From: Shewanella intestini | GTDB taxonomy: Bacteria; Pseudomonadota; Gammaproteobacteria; Enterobacterales; Shewanellaceae | DNA length: 64,000 bases | Reading direction: 5' to 3' | Assembly (NCBI RefSeq): GCF_018221465.1 | Contig: NZ_JAAIKR010000014.1 | Location: 62,001-126,000 of the forward strand | Part shown: positions 39,175-48,491 of the stretch, piece after piece | How positions within the stretch are numbered: the stretch's first letter is position 1 | Layout of the letters: each line of letters starts with the position of its first letter | Notes under the pieces: generated by a model | Seen by the model: the letters and a program-made list of their open reading frames with translations, nothing else | Databases searched by the model: none | Told to the model about the DNA's origin: nothing | Program-made: the position numbers and the translations under genes

Positions 39175-39261
39175 CAGGTAATGCTACTACCTTATTAAGG
39201 GGAAATTAGCGCGCTAATGCCTAGCAAATGTGCAAACGCGATCAATTACAGACTTTTTAAC

Positions 39262-39290
39262 TTGACCCTTTAAAACCCTTTGCGTAAAGT
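39262..39290 (+). promoter_or_regulatory. sigma-70 promoter of tRNA-Ser
   Basis: TTGACC and TAAAGT are separated by 17 bases, followed by a GC-rich discriminator (ACCGCCC), about 30 bp before the tRNA. Confidence 0.75.
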
Positions 39291-39320
39291 ACCGCCCAGA
39301 TTCAGCAATGAGTCAACAAC

Positions 39321-39410
39321 GGTGAAATGTCTGAGTGGCTGAAGGAGCACGCCTGGAAAGTGTGTGTAGGAGAAATTCTACCTAGGGTTCGAATCCCTAT
39401 TTCACCGCCA
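39321..39410 (+). tRNA. tRNA-Ser(GGA)
   Basis: 90-nt class II tRNA with a long variable arm. Acceptor arms GGTGAAA and TTTCACC pair, the anticodon loop CTGGAAA gives anticodon GGA, and CCA is encoded. Confidence 0.97.
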
Positions 39411-39415
39411 AATTT

Positions 39416-39447
39416 AAAAAAGCCCGCTATTTTATAGCGGGCTTTTT
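39416..39447 (+). terminator. terminator of tRNA-Ser
   Basis: Stem AGCCCGCTAT/ATAGCGGGCT with a short T loop and a T-run, six bases after the tRNA. Confidence 0.93.
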
Positions 39448-39913
39448 GCTGTGTTTTTTTACTTTTTTCACTTTAACTTCGTCTTTTCTTTTTTGTCTCG
39501 TCTTAAGTAAATAATCCATTTAGGATTTTTTAAGGTAATGAAATGCCAGAATGAGTTTAAGGTCACTTTTAGTGACTAAATGCACCGCAGTTTCGTTAAT
39601 TTTGCGTCATAAGAGCAACATTTGTTTGGGTAAACTGTTATATATTGCGCGCATAAAAATCACGTTGAAACGGCGCTTTGTTAGCTCGGCAAATCAGTGC
39701 CATCATTTTGATCTATTGTGTTTTTTTGTATTTTATTATTGTACTTTTTTGTAAGTCAATGATGATTTTGACACTAAGATAACGTGATGGATTTTATCCG
39801 TTCGCATTAACGCTAAGGGTGAGTAACATCATCGGCTATAAATTGCTGCTCAACCCGATAGCAATACCCATAGGCATCGCAACAGATAAGGCTTAATTGT
39901 AAATAGAAACCCT
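39448..39913. other. 466-bp leader of the ABC exporter operon
   Basis: AT-rich DNA. One 67-codon open frame at 39551 has no ribosome binding site or known motif and is not called. No operator was recognised. Confidence 0.4.
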
Positions 39914-41818
39914 ATGAATATTCTTTGGAAATTAAAACGTTATATTTTAATGTTTAAACGACACTACCTTATTGCGATAGTGGCGCTGCAAGTGGTGGCG
40001 TTAATTAACCTGGTTCCGTCATGGCTCATTGGTAAAATTGTCGATGGCATTAGTGACGATACCTTAAATGGACAAATGTTATTTATCCATGTCATGGGGA
40101 TCGTCTTAGCTGGATTTGCCATGTATGGATTACGGTTTGTATGGCAAAGCCAGTTATATGGCGCATCAGTTGCTATCACCAAAGTGATCCGCAGTGATTT
40201 ATTTGAGAAATTCTCTCGCCTTACACCGACTTTTTTTGCGCGCCTTAGCACTGGCGATTTAATGGCACATGCCACCAATGACTTAAATGCCGTAGAAGAA
40301 ACCATGGGAATGGGGATCATGACCCTTGTTGATTCAGTTATTGCAGGGTTAACCGTGATTGCAGGGATGGTTTTTGTTGTCAGCGGCCAATTAACTGCTA
40401 TCGCATTATTACCGTTTCCTTTATTGGTTATTGTGACTCGCCGTTATGGGAAAAAACTGCATCAGGCGTTTAGTCGTGCTCAAGGGGCATTTTCACAATT
40501 AACTGAAGAAGCCAGAGAAACCGTTTCAGGTATTCGCGCCGTGCGCTCACACGGGATTGCTCACCGTCAACAACAACGGTTTAATCAAAGTATTGACGAT
40601 ACCGTTGATGCCAACTTAGCAGTTGCTAAGGTTGACGCTGCTTTTGCGCCGACGATTCAATTGGTTTATGGCTTATCATTTGTCATTTCTCTTGGTTATG
40701 GCGCGTGGTTGATTGAGCAAGGCGTCATTACCGTTGGACTGTTCACCACATTCACCTTATACCTTGGGCAATTACTTGGACCCTTTTTACAATTTGGTTG
40801 GCAATTTAACGTATTCCAGCGTGGCAACACCTCATGGCAACGTTTAGAGAAGCTATTTGCTGAACAAATTGATGTCACTGAGGGCAAGCAAACGTTGCCA
40901 GCGACTACCGCGGCTAATATGACATTTGATATTAAACGCTTTTGTTACCCACACGCTAATCACGCCGCATTGTCAGCAATTAAGTTTGATCTACCAACAG
41001 GTGGCTTAGTGGGTATAAGTGGCCCAACGGGTAGCGGTAAAAGCACCTTGTTGCAGCTTGCCTTACGTCAGTTTCAATTAGATGCACAGTCAAATATTTA
41101 CCTTGGCGGGGTTACTATTGACAGTCTCACCTTTGAATCTTTGCGCAGCAAATTAGCTTGGGTACCACAAAAACCGCATTTGTTCTCAGGCTCAATTGCC
41201 GACAACATTGGTTTGGGCAATCCAAATGCCAGCCGTGAAGAGATTGTTCACGTTGCAGAGATGGCAGGGATTAAAGATGAGATTGAGGCAATGGAAGCCG
41301 GTTTTGATACCCAAATGCGTGAAGGCGGCAGTAATTTATCTGGTGGGCAGCGCCAACGTGTCACGTTAGCCAGAGCACTATTAACCCAGGCCGATATTTT
41401 ATTGTTGGACGACCCATTTAGTGCGCTAGACATGAAAACTGAAGTGATTGTACGTAAAAACCTCAAAGCGCATTATGGCCACAAAACCATTTTATTAGTC
41501 ACCCAACGCTTAACCAATTTAATCGAAGCCGACCACATATTAATTTTACATGAGGGCGAAGTGACCGAGCGTGGTAATCATCATCAATTAATGGCCAATA
41601 ACGACTGGTATGCCACGGTTTATCAGCGTCAAAGCCAATTAGGCCAAACTATTGGGACAAGTCAGTCACAGCCTGTTGTACCTCATGATTTGGTTGATGA
41701 GCGAACGGTGTCAGAAGATGTGGCTCAATTGCATACGCACGCACAGAGAAAAAACAATGCCAAACGAGATAAAGACGCTGAGGTAAAAATTACCCATGAG
41801 TTGGAGGACAAGTCATGA
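39914..41818 (+). CDS. ABC exporter half-transporter, MdlA-like
   Basis: Half of a heterodimeric inner-membrane ABC exporter. Of 634 residues, six membrane helices span about 15-300 and the nucleotide-binding domain about 335-570. Walker A is GPTGSGKST and the signature LSGGQRQRV is canonical. Walker B ends ILLLDDPFSALD, with Asp where the catalytic Glu is expected, so its own ATP site is degenerate. The C-terminal 60 residues are polar and extra to the family. It overlaps the next gene by 4 nt (ATGA). MdlA of E. coli is the nearest match by pattern; the substrate is unknown. Confidence 0.9.
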   Translation: MNILWKLKRYILMFKRHYLIAIVALQVVALINLVPSWLIGKIVDGISDDTLNGQMLFIHVMGIVLAGFAMYGLRFVWQSQLYGASVAITKVIRSDLFEKFSRLTPTFFARLSTGDLMAHATNDLNAVEETMGMGIMTLVDSVIAGLTVIAGMVFVVSGQLTAIALLPFPLLVIVTRRYGKKLHQAFSRAQGAFSQLTEEARETVSGIRAVRSHGIAHRQQQRFNQSIDDTVDANLAVAKVDAAFAPTIQLVYGLSFVISLGYGAWLIEQGVITVGLFTTFTLYLGQLLGPFLQFGWQFNVFQRGNTSWQRLEKLFAEQIDVTEGKQTLPATTAANMTFDIKRFCYPHANHAALSAIKFDLPTGGLVGISGPTGSGKSTLLQLALRQFQLDAQSNIYLGGVTIDSLTFESLRSKLAWVPQKPHLFSGSIADNIGLGNPNASREEIVHVAEMAGIKDEIEAMEAGFDTQMREGGSNLSGGQRQRVTLARALLTQADILLLDDPFSALDMKTEVIVRKNLKAHYGHKTILLVTQRLTNLIEADHILILHEGEVTERGNHHQLMANNDWYATVYQRQSQLGQTIGTSQSQPVVPHDLVDERTVSEDVAQLHTHAQRKNNAKRDKDAEVKITHELEDKS

Positions 41819-43713
41819 GTCAAGGTTCTCAAACTGCGGTTAATAAAAGCGTAACCCAATCCACAACAGACACAACGCAGCCAATAAAAAATAGTACCTT
41901 ATACCGTCGTTTACTCGCGTTTTCACTGCCGCATAAATTGCGTTTTGGTTTTGCCTTTTTAATGTTGGCATTAGCGGTTAGCGCTGAAATGACTATCCCT
42001 TGGTTGGCAAAAATAGTACTCGACGAGATGATTGTGCCGCAGCAATTTCAATGGTCGCAATTACTGACATTAACCGGATTAGTTATGCTGTTTTACGTGT
42101 TGGCGGCCGGGTTTGGTTACTTACAAGGCTTGGTGTTTAAACACAGTGCATTATTAGTTGTAAAAGATGTTCGTGAGCAACTGTTTAGCCATGTTTTACG
42201 CTTTCCAATAGCAACATTTGATAAATTATCTACGGGTAAATTGGTGTCTTACATTACCAATGACACCGAAGCATTGCGCAATATGTTTGTGTCAACGCTG
42301 CCCACGGTTATCCAAGGTGCGCTGCGTATCATTGCCATTTTTATCGCCATTGCCTTACTCGACTGGCACTTAATGGTATTGAGCTTAGTGTTAATCCCCG
42401 TTTTACTGTTAACCATGCATTGGTACCGCAAAATCTCAATGCCCGTATTTGATGGTATTCGAGTACAAGTGAGTAATATTAACGGTCAAATTAACGAGTC
42501 GTTACAAGGTATGTCACTTATTCAAGCTTTTAGGCAAGAAAAAGCCTTTCAAGAAAAGTTTGAACAAGAAAATAAGCGCTGGTTTGAGTTTCGCAGACGC
42601 TCCATTGCCATCGACAGCTTAATGTTACTGCCGTTAACCCGACTTATTGGCACATTAACCGCCGCGGGCATTGTGACTTGGTTTGCTGGGGCGTCGATGT
42701 CAACCGTGATTGAAATTGGTACCTTGTATGCTTTTTTAAATTACATTGAACGCTTTTTTGACCCGTTTAGGCAATTATCAATGGAGCTGAGAAAGCTGCA
42801 AGTGGCAACGGTGGCGTCTAAACGCATTTTTGAGCTATTAGATGACCCAGCTGAGCGCCACGATAACAACCAACCACCCGTTGTATTTAATGCAAATCAT
42901 GATATTGAGTTTCGTAATGTGACAATGGGCTATGAGGCTGATAAACCGGTACTTAAAGATGTCAGTTTCATTGCTAAAAGCGGCGAGTTTACCGCGATTG
43001 TAGGTCATACGGGCAGTGGTAAAAGCTCGGTAATTAACTTATTAATGCGCTTTTATCAACAGCAACAAGGCGAGATCTTGATTGGCGGGCAGTCATTAAA
43101 CAGGTTACCAGAAGCGCAGTTGAGACAACTCTTTGGTTTAGTGTCCCAAGACCCAACCATTTTCAGCGGCAGCATTGTCGATAATATTGATTTATCGGCA
43201 ACTGAGCCCAATGGTCAAATGAATCCACAACAAGTTCGAGCTCACCGTGTTGATAAAGCCATTCGTGCCGCGCAGATGGTAAAAGCCGAACGCTTTATTG
43301 CACGCTTACCTAATGGCTTTGACCATCAACCAAGTAATAGCGGTGCGTCACTGTCGGTTGGCGAGCGTCAATTATTGGCACTTGCGCGCGCCATTTCACA
43401 TGATCCGAAAATCTTTTTGCTCGATGAAGCTACGGCGAATATCGACAGTGAGTCAGAAGAAACCGTTAAGCAGGCATTAGAAAATATTCAAGATGGGCGC
43501 ACCGTTATTACCGTTGCGCATCGATTGTCGACCATTCAAAGCGCAGATAACATTCTGGTTATGAATGCCGGCAAACTGGTGCAAAGCGGCACCCATAACC
43601 AGCTTATTCAACAAGACGGTGATTATCGCGACTTATACCTAGCGCAACAAGCTCAAGAAGAAAGTGAACATCAAAACAGTACGCTCGGGTTAACCCCAAT
43701 TAGTGCAGCGTAA
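41815..43713 (+). CDS. ABC exporter half-transporter, MdlB-like
   Basis: Partner of the preceding half-transporter, 632 residues with the same membrane and ATPase layout. Walker A is GHTGSGKSS and Walker B ends FLLDEATANID with the catalytic Glu, but the signature is LSVGERQ instead of LSGGQ. Its degenerate signature pairs with the first protein's degenerate Walker B, so the dimer should have one working and one non-hydrolysing ATP site, as in known heterodimeric exporters. A glutathione synthetase gene follows 26 bp later and is probably co-transcribed. Confidence 0.9.
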   Translation: MSQGSQTAVNKSVTQSTTDTTQPIKNSTLYRRLLAFSLPHKLRFGFAFLMLALAVSAEMTIPWLAKIVLDEMIVPQQFQWSQLLTLTGLVMLFYVLAAGFGYLQGLVFKHSALLVVKDVREQLFSHVLRFPIATFDKLSTGKLVSYITNDTEALRNMFVSTLPTVIQGALRIIAIFIAIALLDWHLMVLSLVLIPVLLLTMHWYRKISMPVFDGIRVQVSNINGQINESLQGMSLIQAFRQEKAFQEKFEQENKRWFEFRRRSIAIDSLMLLPLTRLIGTLTAAGIVTWFAGASMSTVIEIGTLYAFLNYIERFFDPFRQLSMELRKLQVATVASKRIFELLDDPAERHDNNQPPVVFNANHDIEFRNVTMGYEADKPVLKDVSFIAKSGEFTAIVGHTGSGKSSVINLLMRFYQQQQGEILIGGQSLNRLPEAQLRQLFGLVSQDPTIFSGSIVDNIDLSATEPNGQMNPQQVRAHRVDKAIRAAQMVKAERFIARLPNGFDHQPSNSGASLSVGERQLLALARAISHDPKIFLLDEATANIDSESEETVKQALENIQDGRTVITVAHRLSTIQSADNILVMNAGKLVQSGTHNQLIQQDGDYRDLYLAQQAQEESEHQNSTLGLTPISAA

Positions 43714-43739
43714 GTGTTTAATTAACAGAGTAATGAACG

Positions 43740-45209
43740 ATGACAACAGATAAACAATTATTACCACAAACGGCGATTGAAGAAATTTGTGAGTGGGAAA
43801 TTATGCATGGGGTCGCATTTCGTCAAGCTGATAACAGCGCCAGGCATGTGCCATTTAGCATTGCGCCTATGACCATGCAACGTAAGGTATTTAACCACTT
43901 ACAAACGGTCACGCCGTTGATTGCCAAATTAGTCAGTAATGTGGCAGAAGATCATGATTATTTACAAGCCTCTTTAGGTGATATGTCCAAAGCCGATCCG
44001 TTTTTTGGCCGGTTAATGGAATTACACCAACAAGCTCACGGCGATAGCCACCAGCGATTAAAGCCTGCACGTCAACCTTTGTTACTGATGCGTACCGACT
44101 TTATGGATGACCGTCAATTTGGTGCCAAAGTTATTGAATTTAATGGCATTGCTGCCGGTATGGCGCCATTTGGCCAGCGGGCGACTCAATTACATCGTTA
44201 TATGCAGCATCAATGGCGCGATGTATATCAGCAATGGTTAGAAGACGACCAAGCCACTGCGGCACACAATGAAGGCATGGAGCAACTGGCATTGGGTATT
44301 GCCACTGCTGCGCATAAAATACGTCAGCATTTTACTCAGGCTGAGCAATCAACGCAGCAACCGACTTTTTTGATGATTGTTCAAAAGGATGAAGATAACG
44401 TTTATGACCAACATCTGCTAGAGGTAGCGCTGCAGCAGCTTGGGGTTAACACTCTTAGACGCACCTTTGAACAATTAAGTCAGCAGTTATCAACGGGTGA
44501 AGGACAACGTTTACTACTTGATGGTGTTGGCGCAATTGACGCGGTGTATTTACGTGCAGGTTATCAATTTGGCGACTATTGGGCTCCAGAGTTAAACGAG
44601 TCGATTTGCTGCCACACACTTAGCCAAACGCGGTTATTTATTGAAAAGCATTACGTGGCGTTAAATGCCACCATTAGCCAGCAATTAGCGACAAGTAAGT
44701 CAATGCAAATGCTGTTAACTATGATGCCGGCTAAAGATTACGGCCGTTGGGGGTTAACCATAGATGAAGCTAACTTAGTTAAAAGCGTGTTAGCTGATAT
44801 GAAGCCAATCACTAAGGAAAATATTGCTTGGTTTAACAATGAAGCTGATAAATCGCAATGGGTACTAAAAAACCAAGGCGAGGGCGGAGGTCATTGTGTA
44901 TTTGGTGATGACATTAGCGCCACGCTAGCTAAATTAACAGCAACAGAATATGACGCATGGGCGCTAATGCAGCGGTTATTCCCTCATGAACGTGAAACGC
45001 CAACCATTGCAGTGCGTGACCATCAACAAACCATTGTTAACGATCTCGTCAGTGAAATAGGTTTGTTTACTGCTCATTTTCAAGGTGAAGCCGTGACAGA
45101 GGCAAACGGTTATGCAGGCTATTTAATTCGCAGTAAACCTGCTAGCGAAAATGAAGGTGGCATTCATAGCGGTCAAGGTATTTTAGACTCGTTAGTGTTG
45201 ATTGACTAA
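43740..45209 (+). CDS. eukaryotic-type glutathione synthetase
   Basis: ATP-grasp ligase predicted to join gamma-glutamylcysteine and glycine. The 489-residue sequence does not look like bacterial GshB; instead it follows the eukaryotic GSS pattern. The substrate segment GAKVIEFNGIAAG matches the human VEINTISASFG region. The Gly-rich loop VLKNQGEGGGHCVFGDD matches VLKPQREGGGNN, and the C-terminus holds YLIRSKPASENEGGIHSGQG. Family membership is recalled, not searched. Placement behind the ABC exporter could mean export of a glutathione-linked compound, which is inference. Confidence 0.8.
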   Translation: MTTDKQLLPQTAIEEICEWEIMHGVAFRQADNSARHVPFSIAPMTMQRKVFNHLQTVTPLIAKLVSNVAEDHDYLQASLGDMSKADPFFGRLMELHQQAHGDSHQRLKPARQPLLLMRTDFMDDRQFGAKVIEFNGIAAGMAPFGQRATQLHRYMQHQWRDVYQQWLEDDQATAAHNEGMEQLALGIATAAHKIRQHFTQAEQSTQQPTFLMIVQKDEDNVYDQHLLEVALQQLGVNTLRRTFEQLSQQLSTGEGQRLLLDGVGAIDAVYLRAGYQFGDYWAPELNESICCHTLSQTRLFIEKHYVALNATISQQLATSKSMQMLLTMMPAKDYGRWGLTIDEANLVKSVLADMKPITKENIAWFNNEADKSQWVLKNQGEGGGHCVFGDDISATLAKLTATEYDAWALMQRLFPHERETPTIAVRDHQQTIVNDLVSEIGLFTAHFQGEAVTEANGYAGYLIRSKPASENEGGIHSGQGILDSLVLID

Positions 45210-45309
45210 CTGCAAGTTAGCTTAGGCCAACTAACTTAGGCCAACTAATATTAGCGTAAGCGCGTGTTGACAGGCATCAGACTGCAGCTAATAAATCGGT
45301 GTTACCACC

Positions 45310-45352
45310 AAAATAACCCGCCAAATACATTAATTGCTGGCGGGTTTATTTT
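45310..45352. terminator. bidirectional terminator
   Basis: Arms AAATAACCCGCCA and TGGCGGGTTTATTT around a 14-nt loop, between the convergent glutathione synthetase gene and the gene at 45378. Confidence 0.85.
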
Positions 45353-45377
45353 TGGCGTTTAGATACCAGTAACGAGA

Positions 45378-46286
45378 TTAAGACCGAGCATTGTTAGCTT
45401 GGTGTTCTTTTTCTTTTTCTTTTTCTTTTTCTTGCGCACTGGCAATAGCAATAAGTTGTTGGCAATACGCTAAATGATGACGAATGGCATCTAAATATTG
45501 ATTGGTTTGAGAATGAGTGAAATACCAAGCACAAGGCGATTTTTCGGCATTGGGTTCAACAAATAGCATTTCGACTTGTGTTAATGCTTGAGTAGAGGCC
45601 ATTGCAACCCATTGATGGCTGCTAAGAGTGGCCATTTGTTTAAACATCGACACTTGGAATGTCAGCATCATGCCAGTTGGTGTGTCAGTTTTTTTATCGA
45701 CCTTATGGAGCAACTCAAATGGGTTAGCAATATCGATGTTTGACTCATCCATTGCTTTTACTTGCTCAGCATCGCTAGGGGTTATTAAAGGCGCAAAAAA
45801 TAGCTCAGGCCATTTGATGTGAGTTTGAGTTAACACTAACCCAAGTGCAATGCGTCGCTCACCTAACCAGTTATGCACAATACAAGGCAAGTGTTCATCT
45901 TTAGGCATGTCTGGATGACGAGCTAAATTTGGTAACAAGGCCATGCGTTCGACATTGACTTGCTTTGATATCATCGACATTAATATCAGGGTAACTAAGC
46001 CAGTAGAAGGCCAACATCCCAGTTGTGGTTCAATTTTTTTCGCAATTAATTCTAGTTGTTGCTCAACCCAGTTATTATCTGGACTGTTGGTTACTAAAAA
46101 AGCTCCCTTAACGCCAGCAAAAGGGCCATTACAAATATTAATGACGTTAGGTTCTGGTCGTCGGGTTGAATTAAATGTAATGGTGTAGCCGAGATTGCGA
46201 ACATTGATATCGCCGACGGCATTACCAATGATTGAGACATTTTTGAAAGATAAATGAGCGGTGTTGTTAATCAGGTCAGAAGGCAT
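45378..46286 (-). CDS. uncharacterised protein, possibly glycosyltransferase-like
   Basis: 302 residues, no signal peptide or membrane segment. The N-terminal third reads KNVSIIGNAVGDINVRNLGY, then TITFN, and later CWPSTGLVTLILMSMI. The order VGN, F/N, then PSTG resembles sialyltransferase-type folds (GT29 sialylmotifs), but the match is weak and from memory. The C-terminus has a KEKEKEKE tract produced by a 6-bp tandem repeat, which is likely to vary in length. The gene is alone and has its own terminator. Function unknown. Confidence 0.7.
   Translation of the reverse strand: MPSDLINNTAHLSFKNVSIIGNAVGDINVRNLGYTITFNSTRRPEPNVINICNGPFAGVKGAFLVTNSPDNNWVEQQLELIAKKIEPQLGCWPSTGLVTLILMSMISKQVNVERMALLPNLARHPDMPKDEHLPCIVHNWLGERRIALGLVLTQTHIKWPELFFAPLITPSDAEQVKAMDESNIDIANPFELLHKVDKKTDTPTGMMLTFQVSMFKQMATLSSHQWVAMASTQALTQVEMLFVEPNAEKSPCAWYFTHSQTNQYLDAIRHHLAYCQQLIAIASAQEKEKEKEKEHQANNARS
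45405..45433 (-). repeat. hexanucleotide repeat encoding Lys-Glu
   Basis: Nearly five copies of TTCTTT on the plus strand encode the (KE)n tract near the C-terminus of the 302-residue protein. A 6-bp unit keeps the frame, so slippage changes only the tract length. Confidence 0.9.
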
Positions 46287-46638
46287 ATGGGGGTTCTAAT
46301 GGTTGAATCTGTAATTAGTTTAACGGATTTGCAGCCTATCTGCTGATAAAAATTACCGTAATCAACCATATATTAATGCAGTTTAATACGGTAAATATCA
46401 CTATAATGTTGGCGATGTTATTGGCCGAAAGCAAAAGTATTTATTTTAACTTACTTGTTAATAACTAATTGACTCATGGGTGTATTTTATACAGCATCGG
46501 GATTGTTGTTGTTCTTGGTTTTTCGTGTGTAATTATCCAAGTAGAGACAAAACAGGAAGATATAAATTGCTTGTCTTTTGTCACTGCTTTGGCAATAATT
46601 GAAACACTTGTTTAAATTATCTGTTTTAAGAGAAGAAT
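46287..46638. other. divergent leader, 352 bp
   Basis: AT-rich region between the uncharacterised gene (minus) and the acyl-CoA dehydrogenase (plus). AGAGAAG is the ribosome binding site of the latter. I saw no clear operator. Confidence 0.4.
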
Positions 46639-48393
46639 ATGAATCCGTATCAAGCTCCGCTTAAAGACATGCAATTCTTGTTAGAAGACGTTTTTGACGC
46701 CACATCAACTTGGCAATCAATGCCCGATATTGCTGATATGGTCGACACTGATACGGCAATGGCTATTCTTGATGAAGCGAGTAAAATTAGCCGCGATCTT
46801 ATTCATCCGTTAAATCGCAGCGGCGACGAACAAGGTGTAAGCCATGTCGATGGCCAAGTGAAAACGCCTGATGGGTTTAAACAGGTTTACCAACAATTTG
46901 CCGAAGGAGGCTGGGTTGGTTTATGTGGCGAGCCCGAGTTTGACGGCATGGGTATGCCAAAAATGCTGGGGCTTTTGGTCGATGAAATGGGCTATAGCGC
47001 TTGTAACTCATTTACCTTGTATGGGTCGTTAACCGCAGGGGCGGCGTTATGTATTAACGCACACGCCAGTGACGAGTTAAAAAGTACTTATTTACCCGCG
47101 CTTTATTCTGGTCAATGGTCAGGTGCAATGGACATGACCGAGCCGCAGTCGGGTTCTGATTTACGCACCATTCGTACTAAAGCCGTGCCGCAAGATGATG
47201 GCAGTTATGCCATTAGTGGCACTAAAATTTTCATTACCGGTGGTGACCACGATTTAACTGAAAACGTCATTCACCTTGTGTTAGCAAAACTGCCAGATTC
47301 AAATGGCATTTCATTATTTTTAGTCCCGAAAATTACCGTACAAGCCGACGGTCGTTTAGGCGAGCCAAACGGTGTCACTGTGGGTTCAATTGAGCACAAA
47401 ATGGGGCTCAAAGCCTCAGCAACGTGTGTGATGAATTATGACAATGCCAAGGGCTTTTTAGTGGGTAAACCTAATCGCGGCCTAGTTTGCATGTTCACTA
47501 TGATGAATTACGAGCGACTTGCTATTGGTATTCAAGGCCTAGGTAGTGCGCAAGCGGCTTACCAAATGGCGGCTGAGTATGCTAAAGAACGTACCCAAGG
47601 TTTAGCAGCAGGTGGCTCACCAACAGGCGCAAGTAGTGACCCTATTATTGTTCACGGTGATGTGCGCCGAATGCTACTGACAATTCGCGCTATGACTGAA
47701 GCGGGGCGTGCTTTATCCGTGTTCACTGGCAAACAATTAGATTTGGCCAAATACGGCCAAAATGAAGCAAAAGCGAAAGCAAGTCGTTATGTCGGGTTAA
47801 TGACACCAGTAGCAAAAGCGTTTTTAACTGACCGTGGTTTAGACTCAACCGTTATGGCGCAACAAGTGTTTGGTGGTCATGGTTATATTCGTGAAACCGG
47901 CATTGAGCAGTTAGTGCGCGATACCCGTATCGCACAAATTTATGAAGGCACTAACGGCATTCAAGCTATCGACTTTTTAGGCCGTAAGGTCACCGGTGAT
48001 AACTTAGCCACGTTAACTGAATTTGTTACTGAAGTGCGCGCCGATATCGACACACTAAATGCCACCGAAAGCGACAAAAATGCAGTATTAGAACGCTTTG
48101 AAGTGTTGTTGCAAACCGCAGCATATATTAATGACAACAAACTGAACCAGCCAGCGTTAATTAATGCCAGTGCGGTAGACTTTTTAGATGCCTTTGGATA
48201 CACCTTATATGGGTATTATTGGTTGCTGATGGCAGATAAAGCATCAACAAATAACGATGCGGATTTCAGTGCGCAAAAAGTGTATTTGGCCCGTTTTTAC
48301 ATTGACAAATTATTAGCCAAAGCCGATTACCATTTATCACAAGTTAATCAGGGTGATAGCGCGATTATGGCGATGCCAGAAAACTTGTTTTAA
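46639..48393 (+). CDS. acyl-CoA dehydrogenase, DmdC/long-subfamily type
   Basis: FAD enzyme that introduces a trans-2 double bond into an acyl-CoA. The 584 residues are longer than short- or medium-chain enzymes and fit the subfamily that contains DmdC, with an extra C-terminal region after about residue 440. The FAD segment MDMTEPQSGSD (about 171-181) and ITGG are present. The C-terminal core contains VFGGHGYIRETGIEQLVRD and RIAQIYEGTNGIQA, with the catalytic Glu. Whether the substrate is methylmercaptopropionyl-CoA or a fatty acyl-CoA is open. It is a single gene with its own terminator. Confidence 0.88.
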   Translation: MNPYQAPLKDMQFLLEDVFDATSTWQSMPDIADMVDTDTAMAILDEASKISRDLIHPLNRSGDEQGVSHVDGQVKTPDGFKQVYQQFAEGGWVGLCGEPEFDGMGMPKMLGLLVDEMGYSACNSFTLYGSLTAGAALCINAHASDELKSTYLPALYSGQWSGAMDMTEPQSGSDLRTIRTKAVPQDDGSYAISGTKIFITGGDHDLTENVIHLVLAKLPDSNGISLFLVPKITVQADGRLGEPNGVTVGSIEHKMGLKASATCVMNYDNAKGFLVGKPNRGLVCMFTMMNYERLAIGIQGLGSAQAAYQMAAEYAKERTQGLAAGGSPTGASSDPIIVHGDVRRMLLTIRAMTEAGRALSVFTGKQLDLAKYGQNEAKAKASRYVGLMTPVAKAFLTDRGLDSTVMAQQVFGGHGYIRETGIEQLVRDTRIAQIYEGTNGIQAIDFLGRKVTGDNLATLTEFVTEVRADIDTLNATESDKNAVLERFEVLLQTAAYINDNKLNQPALINASAVDFLDAFGYTLYGYYWLLMADKASTNNDADFSAQKVYLARFYIDKLLAKADYHLSQVNQGDSAIMAMPENLF

Positions 48394-48406
48394 CGCTTAA
48401 ATAAAC

Positions 48407-48444
48407 AAAAAAGCTCACATATCGGTGATATTGTGAGCTTTTTT
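48407..48444. terminator. bidirectional terminator
   Basis: Arms AAAAAAGCTCACA and TGTGAGCTTTTTT, between the acyl-CoA dehydrogenase and the convergent M61 peptidase gene. Confidence 0.92.
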
Positions 48445-48491
48445 ATGCCTGAAAATCATAACTTAACTAGTTGAACATGGTTAAGTTCGCG

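Noticed and set aside
39551-39754. 67-codon frame before the ABC exporter
   Set aside because: No ribosome binding site, and the composition is that of a chance frame.
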